The position numbers and the translations under genes were made by a program. The notes beneath the pieces were generated by a model. The model was given only the letters and a program-made list of their open reading frames with translations, was not told the origin of the DNA and searched no databases. 64,000 nucleotides of DNA from Flectonema sp. DT1601 (lineage: Eukaryota > Euglenozoa > Diplonemea > Diplonemida > Diplonemidae), in assembly GCA_964019425.1 (NCBI GenBank), contig OZ025800.1:941501-1005500 (forward strand). The letters are read 5' to 3'. Numbering within the stretch: the first letter of the stretch is position 1; each line of letters starts with the position of its first letter. Of the stretch, positions 1 through 11,525 are shown one piece after another.

Positions 1-392
1 TTAACAGACGCTCCCGGAGCAGAATTCATATTCGAAGGACTTCTCTCTGAAACACTTTCACGAGCCTCAGCAATTGCTCTGTTCTCTTTACCAGTAGTAC
101 TCATACTTATCTGGTCTATTGGAAGTTGTATATCGTCATCGTTGTAGGTAATTTCGATATTTTGAATTGACGATGTCTTTCTGCTAATTACTTCAGGTTG
201 ATCATTTTCTAAACAAACTCTGCTGTCAGAAATCGATGGTGCCACAGGAGGAGGCATTTCTCTGATAATACTCGTAGCTTGACTAGCCTGACGAGATATC
301 GGAGCTGACTGACCAGAGACTGATGGAGTTCTCGATTTTACAGAAAGTGGAACAGCTGTGGGATCTTCAGCTACAGTCTCTTCTTCACCTAT

Positions 393-427
<35 letters not shown>

Positions 428-743
428 TTGGATACATAATACTGGAGTTTACCGTCTGTGGTGTTGTTGGTGGTTGGTAAGACGGAGATTTCTCGGAGTT
501 AATTAAAACTTCCGTTTCTTGAACTTCTCTCTCATCACATTCGCTGTCTTCAATTTGATGAACAATTGAATTACCACTTGGGCATCCAACACTCTCTGGT
601 GATGCAGAAAGAAGATCACCACCTCCTTCTACAGAAGCAATTGGTTGAAATGAGCAGGTGCTATCTTTGACTTGTGAACTGTTTGGATCTAAAGAAGCTG
701 CAGTACGCTCCAAGGCATCCGATGCTTCGGACTTTGCGTCCAT
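1..743 (-). CDS. Acidic, Ser-rich protein of unknown function, N-terminal part (runs off the window)
   Basis: An open frame starts with ATG at 743 (MDAKSEASDALERTAAS...) and stays open for 247 codons to the left edge, so only the N-terminal part is present. I translated it codon by codon and found no stop. The product is rich in Ser, Asp, Glu and Pro. A run of about ten or more Asp comes from a GAT microsatellite around 390-427 and is followed by an acidic GEEETVAEDP stretch. There are many SP/TP and SxS sites, no membrane segment and no recognisable fold, so this reads as an intrinsically disordered regulatory region. The Met is the first in frame. Function is unknown; the missing C-terminal part may hold a domain. 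Confidence 0.7.
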
Positions 744-1723
744 CGTATGGCACTGATGAAGGGATTTAAATTATGTTAACAAAAATAAAAGACATCATAA
801 ACATTATCGTTATCAATTCTGAATAATAGTATCCGACTTTACAATAAGTCACAAAAGTATTAAAAATAACACTATTCAAAAGGGACTACAACTTGGTAGT
901 CACGAAGGCGATACTTAGAAACTGTTTTTCAAACAAAATAATAAAAAGAATTGTAACAGAACATATAACACAGCGAGTCCTAAGGTGGTGGGCTACACTG
1001 CAGTTGGCGGACGTCGAAACTGAACAGCTGAAACAATTCAATTACGCAGGGAGACAGTACTGTCTCGAAAGAAGAACACACAACGTTCAGTATCTACCTG
1101 AAGAGTTGAGAACAAGCTCTCAATCTGTCAATCCTTCCCTTGTTGAGTGTTTGTGTCATTCACACAACGCTACTTATAACAACTTCAGGGGGGAAGCGGC
1201 TAGTTGACAGCAGGTCTCCAATTAAACAACGCACAAAGTCAACAAGAATAGAGAACTATGGAACAAAATGGATTTGGTAAAAAAAGAGAAAAGTATTTCC
1301 CCACACAACATACACAACACTCGCAACAGCAGGCAACAAGTTTTACTCAAAAAAGACACACGCTCTGTAATGGAACAATATTGTTTGATACACAAAGTGC
1401 CTCACTGACACCATCAAAATGAATTCGACCGGTTGTGAAGATAAAATACTCTTTTGAACTCTTGACTACAATACTCAGAGAGATGATCTTTGTTTAGACA
1501 ACTCTCTGAGAAAAGACAAACTTCCGAAAGTACAACACTCGCAACAGTCATAACTGATTAAAAGAAAGGGAAGAAAGTAATGCGACCGCATCTAATACTC
1601 GACTTGAGAAGGTTCATAAAATAATTGACTCTTGTCGTCTCATCTTCTAACACAGAAGTGGGAAAAAGGGTTTCGAGTTAATTATCATTGTCGAAGGCCT
1701 ACTTGCATAATTAGATTTTGTCA
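744..1723. other. Intergenic, nothing recognised
   Basis: About 1 kb between the acidic protein gene and the 3' end of the kinase gene. It has a 104-codon open stretch on the plus strand (893-1207) that lacks an ATG at its start and resembles nothing known, so I do not call it. No tRNA boxes or strong inverted repeats were seen. Confidence 0.5.
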
Positions 1724-3246
1724 TTATTGTAAGTTTTTATTATAAGCCACAGCAGGGTCGAGGTAGACGTAAGCACTGGTTCCAAGTCCCTCTTGTGAGA
1801 TGAGTTCAAATTGACCTCCGAAGTAAGTCGCGATACATTTCGTTATTGGAAGTCCATAACCGTATCCAGCGAATGGAGATGCCGCACAAGGAACTGATGA
1901 GAGAGGTGGAGCAGTATGAGGAGATATTCCTAATTCGGTACTTTCCCAAGAACACTTAACTTCCAATGCTGAGTCGTCAGCATACGCAGGTCTCGCAGTG
2001 GTGTAGAGATATGATTGAGTGAGATCGATATTTGATCTGCGAATACCTCCACCCTTGTCATCAACTCTGATTGTTAATTTCTTATTCTCAGATACGCAAA
2101 CTGTCACGACTATGAGATCTGTTCCACTCTGTGCTTTAGTCCTCCCATGCTTTTCAATAACAGCTCTCATTGAATTCTTAAGTAATTCTGTACTCATCGT
2201 ATTCAAGTAAAGAGGAACGAATACAATTCCTTCTGAGCTCCCATGAGTGTTCAAGGTTACCTTTGGAGCTGTACCGTAAACAGCCTCAGCTTCTTTACTA
2301 ACTTGATCAATACTGTGTTCGACAACTCGAGAAGGATTCATATCTTTTAGGACTAGCCCGGTATAGTTCTCAATCTCATGACCGTAGGAACTGTATCTGA
2401 ATCCTTTATCAGCTGGTAGCCATCCATCTCTAGCTCCAACTTGAATAATTGTTTCCATTAAATGTGCAATTAGAAATCTAGTTCCTATGCGAGACTCATT
2501 AAAAGTATTTAAAAAGGTCTGCAGTCTTGGGAAACTAGAAAGCCACCATCCTCTATCACGAGCCCGAGTAATTCCAGATTGATGCTGTTGATGTTTTATT
2601 GTGTTGAAGGAAATCAAGTTGTTTATGTCACAATTATCTTTCGTATAAAACATGTTTTCAAGATGGGGGGGGTGGGAGGTGAAATAAAACATACGAATAA
2701 ATTAGGATTAATATCAGCCGTTGGCCTCAGTGCCTGTTTCAAATTGTAAATCCCACGAGCTACGTGTTCTAATGTTCGACCGTGACGAGCAAGAATCTCT
2801 CTCAAAACAGGAAGAAGGTTAACAAGATCTTCAGTTGAACTTGGGATTTGCAACTGTCTCATTGAACAGAATGACTTAAAGTATGATCTGTGTAATTCTA
2901 TAACCGGCTCCATGTGAGAGAGTCCATAAGGAAGTCTGTCTAAGTCTCTTCCTCTATGAGCGAGTCTGATTGGTATCTCATGGTAGACATATCTCGCTAA
3001 GTTTATTAAATGATCAGCTGAACATTCCTCTCCTTTAGGAAGAACTTGTGCTATTGATACGGGTGATTGATTTCTTCTAACGAAATACTCCCATTCACCA
3101 TATATTCTACTGTACTCTTGTGTAGACACATTAGGGCATATTCCATACATGGGTTGTAATGATGATAATCTCGACTCAAGCTCTGAAATCCTCTCTTCAG
3201 TTGACATCCATCTCCTCTGCGATGACAACAGCAACCGACGCATCAT
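1724..3246 (-). CDS. Mitochondrial PDK/BCKDK-family protein kinase, two exons
   Basis: Proposed CDS complement(join(1724..2584, 2695..3246)), 470 residues. Exon 1 (184 codons) begins MMRRLLLSSQRRWMS, a basic amphipathic leader typical of mitochondrial import, and contains the helical N-terminal regulatory domain. The intron has a GTATGT donor and a CAACAG acceptor in phase 0; it removes a stretch that reads as unlike the family. Exon 2 carries the GHKL ATPase core: N-box ELLKNSMRA, G1 DDKGGGI, G2 GYGYGLP and the terminal GLGTSAYVYL. Family members phosphorylate the E1 alpha subunit of pyruvate or branched-chain 2-oxoacid dehydrogenase in the mitochondrial matrix. The segment YGTAPKV and the ELLKNSMRA N-box look closer to BCKDK than to PDK, but I would not force the choice. 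Confidence 0.88.
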
Positions 3247-3441
3247 TCTATTCGAAGTTTTAAATTGATATCAACCTGCAGAAGGAAATAAGAGGACAGT
3301 TTGTTATCTTTTCAGGAAATATATAAAAATGAAATGACATTCTACAGTCTAATTCATAATGTAGAAAAACAATAAAAAAGATTTCGATAGTCTTATGCAA
3401 TAATTCATAATGAAAGTAAATGACGTGCCTACCAGAGTTTA

Positions 3442-4674
3442 TTATTTGGATTTCTTGCGTTCGTAAAGTTCTTGTCGCAGAGATTCTATCTCTCGCTGAT
3501 GAGAAAGACTGGTGTCAATATCTGCTGTCTGTTGCTCTCTCGTTAAATGAAATTTATTTTCCATACCTGAAAAGAACGGGGTAGCTGAGCGTGACATTCT
3601 ACGACTAACATCAAATGGGAGTTTATGTTCGAATGACCATTCACGAGCAATGTACAACAATCGTAACAACGACAGGTTAAGCGGATCCGCAATAGACCAA
3701 CCCTTATGAGTAAACACTACACACGGACCTGGTTCTAAAGGAGCGTTTCCTCGCAAGACACAAGACTTTGAGCCGTAGTGTAATTCCATCGCTTTCCACA
3801 TTTGAACGTTATTCCTATCTCTGCTATTTAAATGAATACCAGTACATGATAACGGTGATAAACATGAATCAAGACAGGTATAAAATGATGAATTATTTAA
3901 CGATACGGGTGGTGTCCCGTCAACAAACATATCAACGATAGCGATGTCGTATGGCTGAGATATTCCATCTGATATGTCTTTTGATTTCTTAGATAAGAAC
4001 AGAGTTGCGTCTTGAACAGTTATTGTAGTAGTAGCTTCTTTGTTATTTCTGGGCTTGAATCCGAAATAGGTTATAGCGTGATTGACAACTTGTGGTTCTA
4101 ATTCGACTATGTCAATAGACATGTTTGGGTACAACTCCTGTAGTAATCCTGGAAAGGCACCACCACCCAGACCGACAACTAGTGCTCGAGAGGGTTTGTC
4201 TTTTTTCAGAAGACCCAAACACTTTTCTGCTATTACTAGAGGTTTGCACATATTACGAAGGTAAAATGGAAGGACGTGTCGGTAGTCAGGAATACACTGA
4301 TCGTGCATCCACCGATCATCGTCTTCTTCAACTTCATTTTTACACTTCATTAATGTTTGAAATGGAAGAACTGAAACACTACTATCATCAAAAAAAGTAA
4401 AATCCATCCTTCTATACAAACTTCCATTATCTCCGAATAGACTTGTCGTGTTGATAACTTGATTTTCATTAGTAGAAGCTAAGCTCTTTGCCGATACTTT
4501 TTCGATGAAATCCGTCGGAAGTGTAGCTGCCCTATGAATACCAAGAGGTCCACTGGCTATACCTCCGTCTATCTCCATGTACTCGCCTACTCTCAGTGAT
4601 TTTCGAAATCCATAAACCCCGGCTCCAACAGTGCTATACATTATTGCCTTTCGAATGTACTTTACTGCCGACAT
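3442..4674 (-). CDS. SAM-dependent methyltransferase, spermidine-synthase-like / METTL13 type
   Basis: Single-exon 410-residue frame from ATG at 4674. The N-terminus (residues 3-25) is basic and mildly hydrophobic and could be a membrane or mitochondrial anchor. The methyltransferase core holds motif I ALVVGLGGGAFPG (about residues 164-176), the acidic strand-2 end DIVELEP (about 188-194, Glu for SAM ribose), VQDATLF (about 220-226) and the strand-4 segment IAIVDMFVDG. This arrangement matches the spermidine-synthase fold used by METTL13-like methyltransferases that modify eEF1A. There is no clear polyamine-specific gatekeeper motif, so substrate is not assigned. The next gene upstream on the same strand is a coiled-coil protein; there is no sign of a functional link. 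Confidence 0.75.
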   Translation of the reverse strand: MSAVKYIRKAIMYSTVGAGVYGFRKSLRVGEYMEIDGGIASGPLGIHRAATLPTDFIEKVSAKSLASTNENQVINTTSLFGDNGSLYRRMDFTFFDDSSVSVLPFQTLMKCKNEVEEDDDRWMHDQCIPDYRHVLPFYLRNMCKPLVIAEKCLGLLKKDKPSRALVVGLGGGAFPGLLQELYPNMSIDIVELEPQVVNHAITYFGFKPRNNKEATTTITVQDATLFLSKKSKDISDGISQPYDIAIVDMFVDGTPPVSLNNSSFYTCLDSCLSPLSCTGIHLNSRDRNNVQMWKAMELHYGSKSCVLRGNAPLEPGPCVVFTHKGWSIADPLNLSLLRLLYIAREWSFEHKLPFDVSRRMSRSATPFFSGMENKFHLTREQQTADIDTSLSHQREIESLRQELYERKKSK

Positions 4675-4837
4675 TGTTATTAGTAGTCTGGTGGTTGAGG
4701 AATTCCCTTTTAATCGTATTGAATGATTTTTTCTTTAAATAAAATTACCAGAACATTGACATAGGTTAGAGAGGGTAGTGTAAATGAAGTTATTTATTTC
4801 AAAAAAGAAAAGAGCGCTTAAAGAATCTAATTACTAA

Positions 4838-6774
4838 CTAACTTACTGTCGTATCATACACATCTGAAAGGTTACTTTTTGGTGATTCACAAGTTGTGTC
4901 TCCGTGTGATTGCTGTGCGCTCTCTTCAAAAGTTTGTAGTAAAGTCTCCTGGTATGTCTTCAGGGACTCCAACTTGTCGATTTGATAAATCGCATTCTGT
5001 GAGAACAGAATTTGATTAGCACGAAGGCTGGTAAACACCTCTCCCGATTCAAGAAGAGCTACGTCACGAGTAAAACACGACAACTGTGACAACGAAGGTG
5101 ACGAAGAGGCATTCAAACAACAAACAGACAGCAACGCGATACCAGCAGCAGCACATGCGATACGAGACTTGTCAGAATATTCCATAGCTAAAAGTAATGG
5201 AGTTACCTCCTCAGGTTTTAAATTAGATTTCGAGTACTGCTGGTGAAGTTCTATTTCTTGAAGCTGGTCAGGAACTGATAAATTAACTTTCTGAAAAGAC
5301 TCATCTCGTTTCTCACGTAATTCAGACATACATCTCGCAGACATGGACCTTTTCCTTAAACTGTTTTCATCTGAAGAAGATGGAGGTCGAGGAACCCTCA
5401 TTGAACTCATCCTTCGAGGAGGTAAAGGAGGAGGATGATCCAATTGTTTTACAACAGCTGTACTGAGTGACAAAGGCTCAGGTGATGGATGGCTCGCAGT
5501 TTTAAGCAGCGGTATCGCAATGGGGCTTTTTTGCTGTTTTTGACCACCCTTTTGTCCCCGTGAACTTAACGAGCATATTTTAGTAACTTGCTCCACCACC
5601 TTTACGATAGTATCCGTAACAACAGACTGGAATGCCGTAACTTCATTTCGGATATGAGTGATGTTTGCCTTCGCTGTCGTAATAATTGGAGTGAAGAGAT
5701 CTTCGATGTGTCGATGCCATTTGGCGTCAGCCTGTCGAATTGTAAACAGACGACGTTGCTCATCGAGTTCACTATTGTCCTGATCTCCATTAGTAGTAGT
5801 TTGAGTATTAAGACTACTAGAGGTACCTGCTTCAATACTTCTAATTAATTTCATTAAAATATCAATCTCTGATGATGGTTTTCCAATTGAATGATTTGCA
5901 TTATCAGCCGCTCCTTTTCCTTTCAGAAGTCTGACGAACTTATCAGCAACTGCACCTGTCTCATCACCAAAGCGGTAGCTGTTTACGTTTATTTAAGGAA
6001 TGCAAAATAAAGAAATATAAACTTGGATTCTACGACATACTGTGGAGGTGGTGTCTGTGACATAAAGTGTTGACACCTCTTTATGAACGTGTCGGAATCA
6101 TCAGTCTTTCGATTTGGTCGAGTTTGTGAAGCCTTCCATTGATAACGCTCTTTCATAATGTACGCGAGGTATGATAAAGTTTCAGTATAAACCTCTTGTG
6201 ATTTATCAAGAGTGATTGAGATCTTTCGATGTGATTCGATCCACAATTGCATCTCATCCGCCATAAATGAATTTCGTAGCTCAAGTAGCTCCGCACGTCG
6301 ATTGTGGACTTGCTCCTTAGCAAAGTGAGCAGATGACGCCTCCCCCACCATTTGTATTAAATTCTTAAAATCTGATATAGTTTTTGATACGACTTCGAAT
6401 ACCATTTCAGGAGAATCTGCGAAATGCTGAACAGGCTTCCCCTCCGTGATCATTGTTGATCGAAGTATCTTTATTTTATTAACAGATCGTACAGCTCGAT
6501 GAACAGCTGTTTGTAATGTACTTTCAATTAAAGTTGTTGATTTCTTCGCCAGGATTACTGTTTCTTCTCTTATTTCTTTTTGTGTAGTGATTGTCTGCTT
6601 ACGGATTTCATCTAATTTTCGAAGTGCGTTTAATTCGTAAGGTGGTATAAACTGACTTCCTTCTCGTTCCCTAAGTTCTCCACTTCCAGCAGGTAGCTCT
6701 GATAGTTGTCTACCCTTTGCAGCCTGTTTATATTTGTATGCTTGGAATTTCTGTTCCAAAGCAGCGCTCGTCAT
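4838..6774 (-). CDS. Coiled-coil, proline-rich protein of unknown function, two exons
   Basis: Proposed CDS complement(join(4838..5978, 6041..6774)), 624 residues, start ATG at 6774 (MTSAALEQKFQAYKYKQ). A 62-nt intron with GTATGT donor and AACAG acceptor (phase 2) joins ...SQTPPP to HYRFGDETGAVADKFVRLL, keeping the frame open through the ATG at 5854, which I treat as internal. Exon 1 is almost all alpha-helical and heptad-like (TQKEIREETVILAKKSTTL). Exon 2 has helices, then a Pro/Arg/Ser-rich linker (PPPLPPRRMSSMRVPRPPS) that looks like an SH3/WW-type ligand, then another helical segment. No enzymatic motif is visible. It could be a scaffold or cytoskeletal adaptor; that is inference only. 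Confidence 0.75.
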
Positions 6775-7030
6775 ATTATCTGACTGTGAAAGGGGGAAAA
6801 TAGTTTTTTATTTATGGTTATTTTTTTTTTTTTTTTTTTTTTTGTCCTCCTTTCCTTTTGACGTTAAAAAAAAAAAAACTATTGAAAAGAAACTGAAGCT
6901 CAAGATAACATCAAAAAAAAAAAAACAATAATAATAATAAATAATAAAAACTACATAACAAAAAACAAACAAAAACTAAAAATAAAAATAAAACAAAAAA
7001 AAATAAAACCATTAATATAATTATTGTTAC

Positions 7031-8036
7031 CTATCCATTATCAGGAGCATTCTCAGACGTTGATGCCACTGCTAAAACTGGATCTCTGCAAACTGGACAT
7101 GAAGGTGGGTCAGCTCTTAATAACCATGTCATAATGCATTGTCTATGAAAAACATGACTACACTCCAATGAGACCCAGGCATCTGTAACTGAACTTTGAG
7201 GATCATCTTCATCCTCAGGAACCGATTCTAAACAAATGCTGCAAACAACTTCCGGAGCAGGATTCGCCACCACCGGTAAATTGTTTATTATCCTTTGAAT
7301 GTTATCAGCTGCTTTTATTTGTTTTCTTTTACTAATTAGAATACACATAAATACACAAAGTAGTGTACCAATATGAACACCTAAAACAACTATTGAAGCC
7401 TCACTAAGTATTTCATCATTACTAACATGACTAAGTGTATATGAACGTGGAACTAAGCAAGAGTATAACAAACATCGTTTTAGTACTGTGCGAGTGCTGC
7501 TGCAAGCTGAATTTCCACAGTTACAGACGACAAGTGTAGCTTGCCAATTAGCACACCCCGAAGGAGAAGGACTGAGGTTGATAAAGGTATCAAATTTCCT
7601 TTCAGAAGTAGCATCAAAATCAAACGTCATAATCGCATTTCCAGTTAGCTGAAGTGATTTATTAACCAAATGATAGTTTCCTTTTCCCACCTCTATCATT
7701 CCAGACGTCATGCTGTCTCTTATGCGAACACCCGGAATTGAACTGGACACCATATTTCGACTGGCCTGTTTTCCAACAAATTCTATTGTGGTGTTGGTAC
7801 GCAGCTCAATAGTCACTTCCAGTTCCTCTATGAGAGACGTAAAATCTGTTATGTCGATTTCAATTCGATTTCCTTCCTGTTGTTGTTTTGATGAGGAAGT
7901 GTGTGTTCTCACAAGTAAACTAAATAATTAATAATTGACATACGGGCACACTAATCTGACCGTCTATCTCACCCCTGGTAGTTGAGACAAATAGCAGTAG
8001 CAGCAGCAGCTGGGTAGCTAGTAACGACGACCACAT
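7031..8036 (-). CDS. Signal-peptide, single-pass membrane RING-H2 E3 ubiquitin ligase, two exons
   Basis: Proposed CDS complement(join(7031..7876, 7944..8036)), 312 residues. Exon 1 encodes a classic signal peptide, MWSSLLATQLLLLLLFVSTTRG. A 67-nt intron with GTATGT donor and AACAACAG acceptor joins codon 31 in phase 0 to EGNRIEIDITDF. A lumenal or extracellular domain of about 190 residues with several Cys (CNCGNSAC) follows, then one transmembrane helix (VVLGVHIGTLLCVFMCILI) with a basic stop-transfer SKRKQ. The cytosolic C-terminus has a RING-H2 finger CSICLE...LECSHVFHRQCI...CPVC with all eight zinc ligands. It resembles PA-TM-RING/GOLIATH E3s in layout, although the ectodomain is not clearly a PA domain. 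Without this first exon the frame would begin at a GTG and lack a signal, which is why I prefer the spliced model. Confidence 0.82.
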
Positions 8037-9041
8037 TTAATCGTACACCCCTTCCCCTCCCCCTGAGAATATTATTATTATTAAGTAAGCTCGTCAGCAA
8101 ATCGATTTGATTAAAAGTAGATTACTGCGCATAGCCCACTCCCCCTGTTTTGAATAATGAAATGCTCACGTTCTGCACATATGATTAACTAAAACAATAA
8201 CGTCCTTCTTGTAGTTCACATACAGTAAGAAGAAAGAGAAATACTCAGAAGGCACACTAGAGGAAGGGGAATCTTTGTATTATTATTATTCTGCTTTAAT
8301 TTTTCTCGTATTATCTCTCTCCTTTTTTTAAAATAAAAAAAAAGGATCTTTTTTTTTTTTTTTCTTTGTACCAACTAGATCAGAGAAGAAAACTATTTCA
8401 GATTAAGAAGCTATATTTGTTTATTATGGTATTTGTTCTCTATTTCTCCCCCCCCCACGTGTGTTCGGTATGACTGCTTTCGCTTAACAAAATACGAGAC
8501 TTTATCTGAAGATTTACTTGTTTCCTTGGCTTTGGGATAGGGAACACATCATTCTTTTTTTTTTTTTAATTTAATAGTTTTTTTGCTTGGCGGAGTTTTA
8601 ATCTCTTTATTTATTTTTTATTTATTTTTTTTCTTTTTGTAAATAAAACGTGAAAACTTATAACACAAAAGGCCACACCCTTAATACTTTTTTAAAGTCC
8701 TATGTTGTAAGAAAAGAAGATAAACCTGTCGGAGTAAACCTCCTTTCAGGTATAGCGATGCAATGAATACGTATGATGACTACAAAAAAAAAAGAATAGA
8801 GCGACCTGTAAAATAAAACAATACTACCCAACTATGATGTGTTGAAAGGTTCTATACTTTTATATAGTAGTATTTTATGGTAGTTTTTTTTTTTCACTTC
8901 GGACGCCATACCGTCAAACGATGTCGTCTTCAATAATGTTATTAAATTGGAGTAGTTGTTCATAAGTTAGCCGTTAGGGTGGATAACATACTACTGATCA
9001 ATAATGTTGTTTTTATTTTTATTTTATTATTTTTTTTTTTT
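8037..9041. other. Intergenic, homopolymer-rich, nothing recognised
   Basis: About 1 kb of AT-rich sequence with several T and A tracts of 8-15 nt and a C tract near 8449. It contains the upstream region of the RING gene and the 3' side of the UFD1 fusion gene. No ORF, tRNA box or repeat of note was found. Confidence 0.5.
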
Positions 9042-10925
9042 TTAATTCATTGCGAGTAATAATCCCATAGCCTGATCAACATCACCTCCACACGATGCGA
9101 GGACGTCTGTAATAATTTCTGTTGAGATATTTTGACAAATGCTACACAGCATCGCAACCTTTTCAGGATCAGCTACAGCTGCAACAGGAGGTACCGGAAC
9201 TGGAGAAGAGTCTTCTGCTGGAGGGCGCTCCTCTGCACGAAGTTGTCGTCGTACTTTTTGTTGTTCGGTTGCAGTAGCCCAAGCGTCTTCTAATTTATCA
9301 GTACCCATCCTAGGTAACGTTGATGTTATCTCGTAATCTGGTATTAATTTTGGAGCTTCCGCCAATGCTGCCACTTCATCAGGAATCCATTCAGGTGACG
9401 TCTTCGAAACCATCAGACGTTGTCGATGATGATCAGATTTTGTTATTTTATCTGTATGCAACCATTTCTTAGGAGGCATAGTAGTCCTAAACTCTATATT
9501 TGTCATTAATGTGTAATTATCTTCAGACCAACTGCTATTTAGTATTACGAATGAAGCGACGTTGGCGAAGGTAACACCTTCTTTAAACTTCCCGTCAAGG
9601 ATTTGACCATTAGGTAGGTTGATTTTAATTGATATTTCACCATTTTTACCAATATTTGGTGTTTGGTCTTCATAACGTAATTTCTCCATAGTGATGAGGG
9701 TCATTAGCATTTCTTGTTGTGCAGCAGCAAGTTTTTGATCAGCGACTTGCTGTTTAACACTCGCTTCCATTGTACGTTTCGCGATAGCAGTTTCTCTTGC
9801 TGTCTGGTCTTCCTGATCTTCATAATCAGGTGCTGGAACAAATTCAACTTTGAAAGCAATTTCCCACTGAGTATCAGTACTAATTAATCTAACAGCTCCT
9901 GGTGGATGAGTATCCAGAACTTCAAGACTGTGATCAACTGCTCCTTCTGGTTTAGGTAATTTAATTCTAATGGTACTGTGAACAGTTAAAGCTGTTAAGT
10001 AGGAATCCTTCATAGCGATATTTAATATTGTTTCTGTACTTCCTAAATGTTTACAAGATTCCATATCATCGTAAAAAGTTTTACTTCTTGGTTGTAAAAG
10101 GATTCGTTCAGCTGCTTTTAATTCAACACATCTGAGATTTAAAGACATCGAAGGATGTGGTACGTTTAAATTTTGAAGAACCCATGTTGGAACAACAACT
10201 TCATCATCTTTCAAAACTTCCATAAATGGTTGATCACTACTAATACCCATGTGATGAACCCGACCTTCTTGAGTCTTCAATTCGAATATTAACGGAAGTT
10301 TCGTGTTCGGTTGATACAAAGTATGCATCGCTGAAATAGGTAATGAGATTCTGTCTGACAACTCTCTCGCTGGACAATCCGTGACGGGTAAGACTCGAAC
10401 TGTTTTTTCGAAATTATTAGTAGTTGGGAATGCAGATGTCCTGACGCTAACAGCCTCCTGAGTAGCAGGTTTGATTGGATAACTTCTTACTGTGTGTTGT
10501 GCATTATGAACTTGACAGTTTGAATCGAGTAATCTAAGTTTGAAATCAGTAATGAAATCAATTACTTTTAATTTAGAACTCCAATCATGTCCCAGTAATA
10601 TGGTTTTGACGACACCACCTCCGAAGGTAAAGAGTGGATTTGGGATCATGACTGGTTCAAAAATTCTTACTTCTGGAGGGCTCAAAGGATAATCAGAAGG
10701 AAAATATAACCTCAATTCCATACAGTTCTTCTTCGGATCCGCCATTCTTTTTGCATAGGCATTGAGCCCTTGTTGTAGTTCTGTATTTTCTAAGAATTTC
10801 AATCGAATCGCCCACTTTGTCAGATCCTCATCAACAAGTGAGATGCCGGAATATACACTTGGTACTTTCATCTCTGCCTCTTTGTATTCAGTTATTAGTT
10901 GTTGACGGCATAGAGTAGAAGCCAT
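9042..10925 (-). CDS. UBC-like + UFD1 + UBX-like + UBA/CUE fusion, probable Cdc48/p97 adaptor
   Basis: Intronless 627-residue frame from ATG at 10925. Four ubiquitin-system modules are readable in order. Residues about 8-140 resemble the UBE2Q-type UBC fold (LRLYFPSDYPLSPPEVRIFEP, then FGGGVVKTILLGHDWSS). Where UBE2Q proteins have the active-site Cys in a GGALCMELL-type segment, this protein has GGGVVKTIL with no Cys, so it looks like a catalytically dead UEV. Residues about 190-365 match the UFD1 N-terminal double-psi barrel (LPISAMHTL, PLIFELKT, VVPTWVLQNL, YLTALTVHSTIRI). Residues about 428-480 look like a UBX domain (IKINLPNGQILDGKFKEG). Residues about 587-626 are a UBA/CUE-like three-helix bundle (ITDVLASCGGDVDQAMGLLL). 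The likely role is binding ubiquitinated clients for Cdc48/p97. I know no standard protein with this order. Confidence 0.82.
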   Translation of the reverse strand: MASTLCRQQLITEYKEAEMKVPSVYSGISLVDEDLTKWAIRLKFLENTELQQGLNAYAKRMADPKKNCMELRLYFPSDYPLSPPEVRIFEPVMIPNPLFTFGGGVVKTILLGHDWSSKLKVIDFITDFKLRLLDSNCQVHNAQHTVRSYPIKPATQEAVSVRTSAFPTTNNFEKTVRVLPVTDCPARELSDRISLPISAMHTLYQPNTKLPLIFELKTQEGRVHHMGISSDQPFMEVLKDDEVVVPTWVLQNLNVPHPSMSLNLRCVELKAAERILLQPRSKTFYDDMESCKHLGSTETILNIAMKDSYLTALTVHSTIRIKLPKPEGAVDHSLEVLDTHPPGAVRLISTDTQWEIAFKVEFVPAPDYEDQEDQTARETAIAKRTMEASVKQQVADQKLAAAQQEMLMTLITMEKLRYEDQTPNIGKNGEISIKINLPNGQILDGKFKEGVTFANVASFVILNSSWSEDNYTLMTNIEFRTTMPPKKWLHTDKITKSDHHRQRLMVSKTSPEWIPDEVAALAEAPKLIPDYEITSTLPRMGTDKLEDAWATATEQQKVRRQLRAEERPPAEDSSPVPVPPVAAVADPEKVAMLCSICQNISTEIITDVLASCGGDVDQAMGLLLAMN

Positions 10926-11525
10926 TAATCCTTTCTTTTTCTTTTTATGGTTTCACCTATTAAGAAATACTTATCATAATAAAATCAAACACTTATCTCA
11001 TTCAATCAACAGCTCAGGAAATCTAGTGAGCTAACAATCAATGAGAAGCTCTAACAACAATCTAATTAGGAGGTGGGGGGAGACAACAGAGTTTTAGAAA
11101 ATGAAATTAAAAAAAAAAAGAGAAAGGAAAAAAAAAATGTGTGTGTGTTGTTAAAAAAAGAATAAAATTATTTATTTTTATATTTTTTTTTTATTTTTTT
11201 TTTTTTTTTTGTACAAAAAATATTAATCACAGACGTATTATCAAAACGATGAGGATTAGAGTAAAAGAATATTTCAGATTCAATAATGTCAGCTGTGGTG
11301 TCTTCATAGTTTGAATTACTTTCACAACGTCTTCCACCCAACATTACTTTAAATTGAAGACTCCTTGACAATGCAATAAATAGCATTGCAACATTCCCAG
11401 GGGGGTTCTCATCACTACTATAGAAAACAAGAAGAAGAGAAAAAGAATTTTACTTGTGCAGAAATCAGTAGTTTGTCTTTGTAGTATTTATCTCCATCAA
11501 TCGTTTATATTATCTTCAAACTCTT
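10926..11525 (-). other. Intergenic with a possible orphan minus-strand exon (about 11168-11419)
   Basis: Contains polyA/T runs and one coding-like stretch. On the minus strand a CTATAG acceptor near 11420 is followed by an open frame DENPPGNVAMLFIALS... VMLGGRRCESNSNYEDTTADIIESE... of about 65 codons that ends in a poly-Lys run encoded by an A tract. The composition looks coding until the A tract, but I found no donor that would attach it to the polyQ gene upstream, whose own stop lies at 11526. It may be a terminal exon of an alternative transcript or chance. Confidence 0.25.

Noticed and set aside
893-1207. 104-codon plus-strand ORF
   Set aside because: No ATG at the start, no recognisable motif, and no codon bias or splice signals nearby.
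4125-4400. 91-codon plus-strand ORF over the methyltransferase gene
   Set aside because: It is antisense to a frame with clear methyltransferase motifs.
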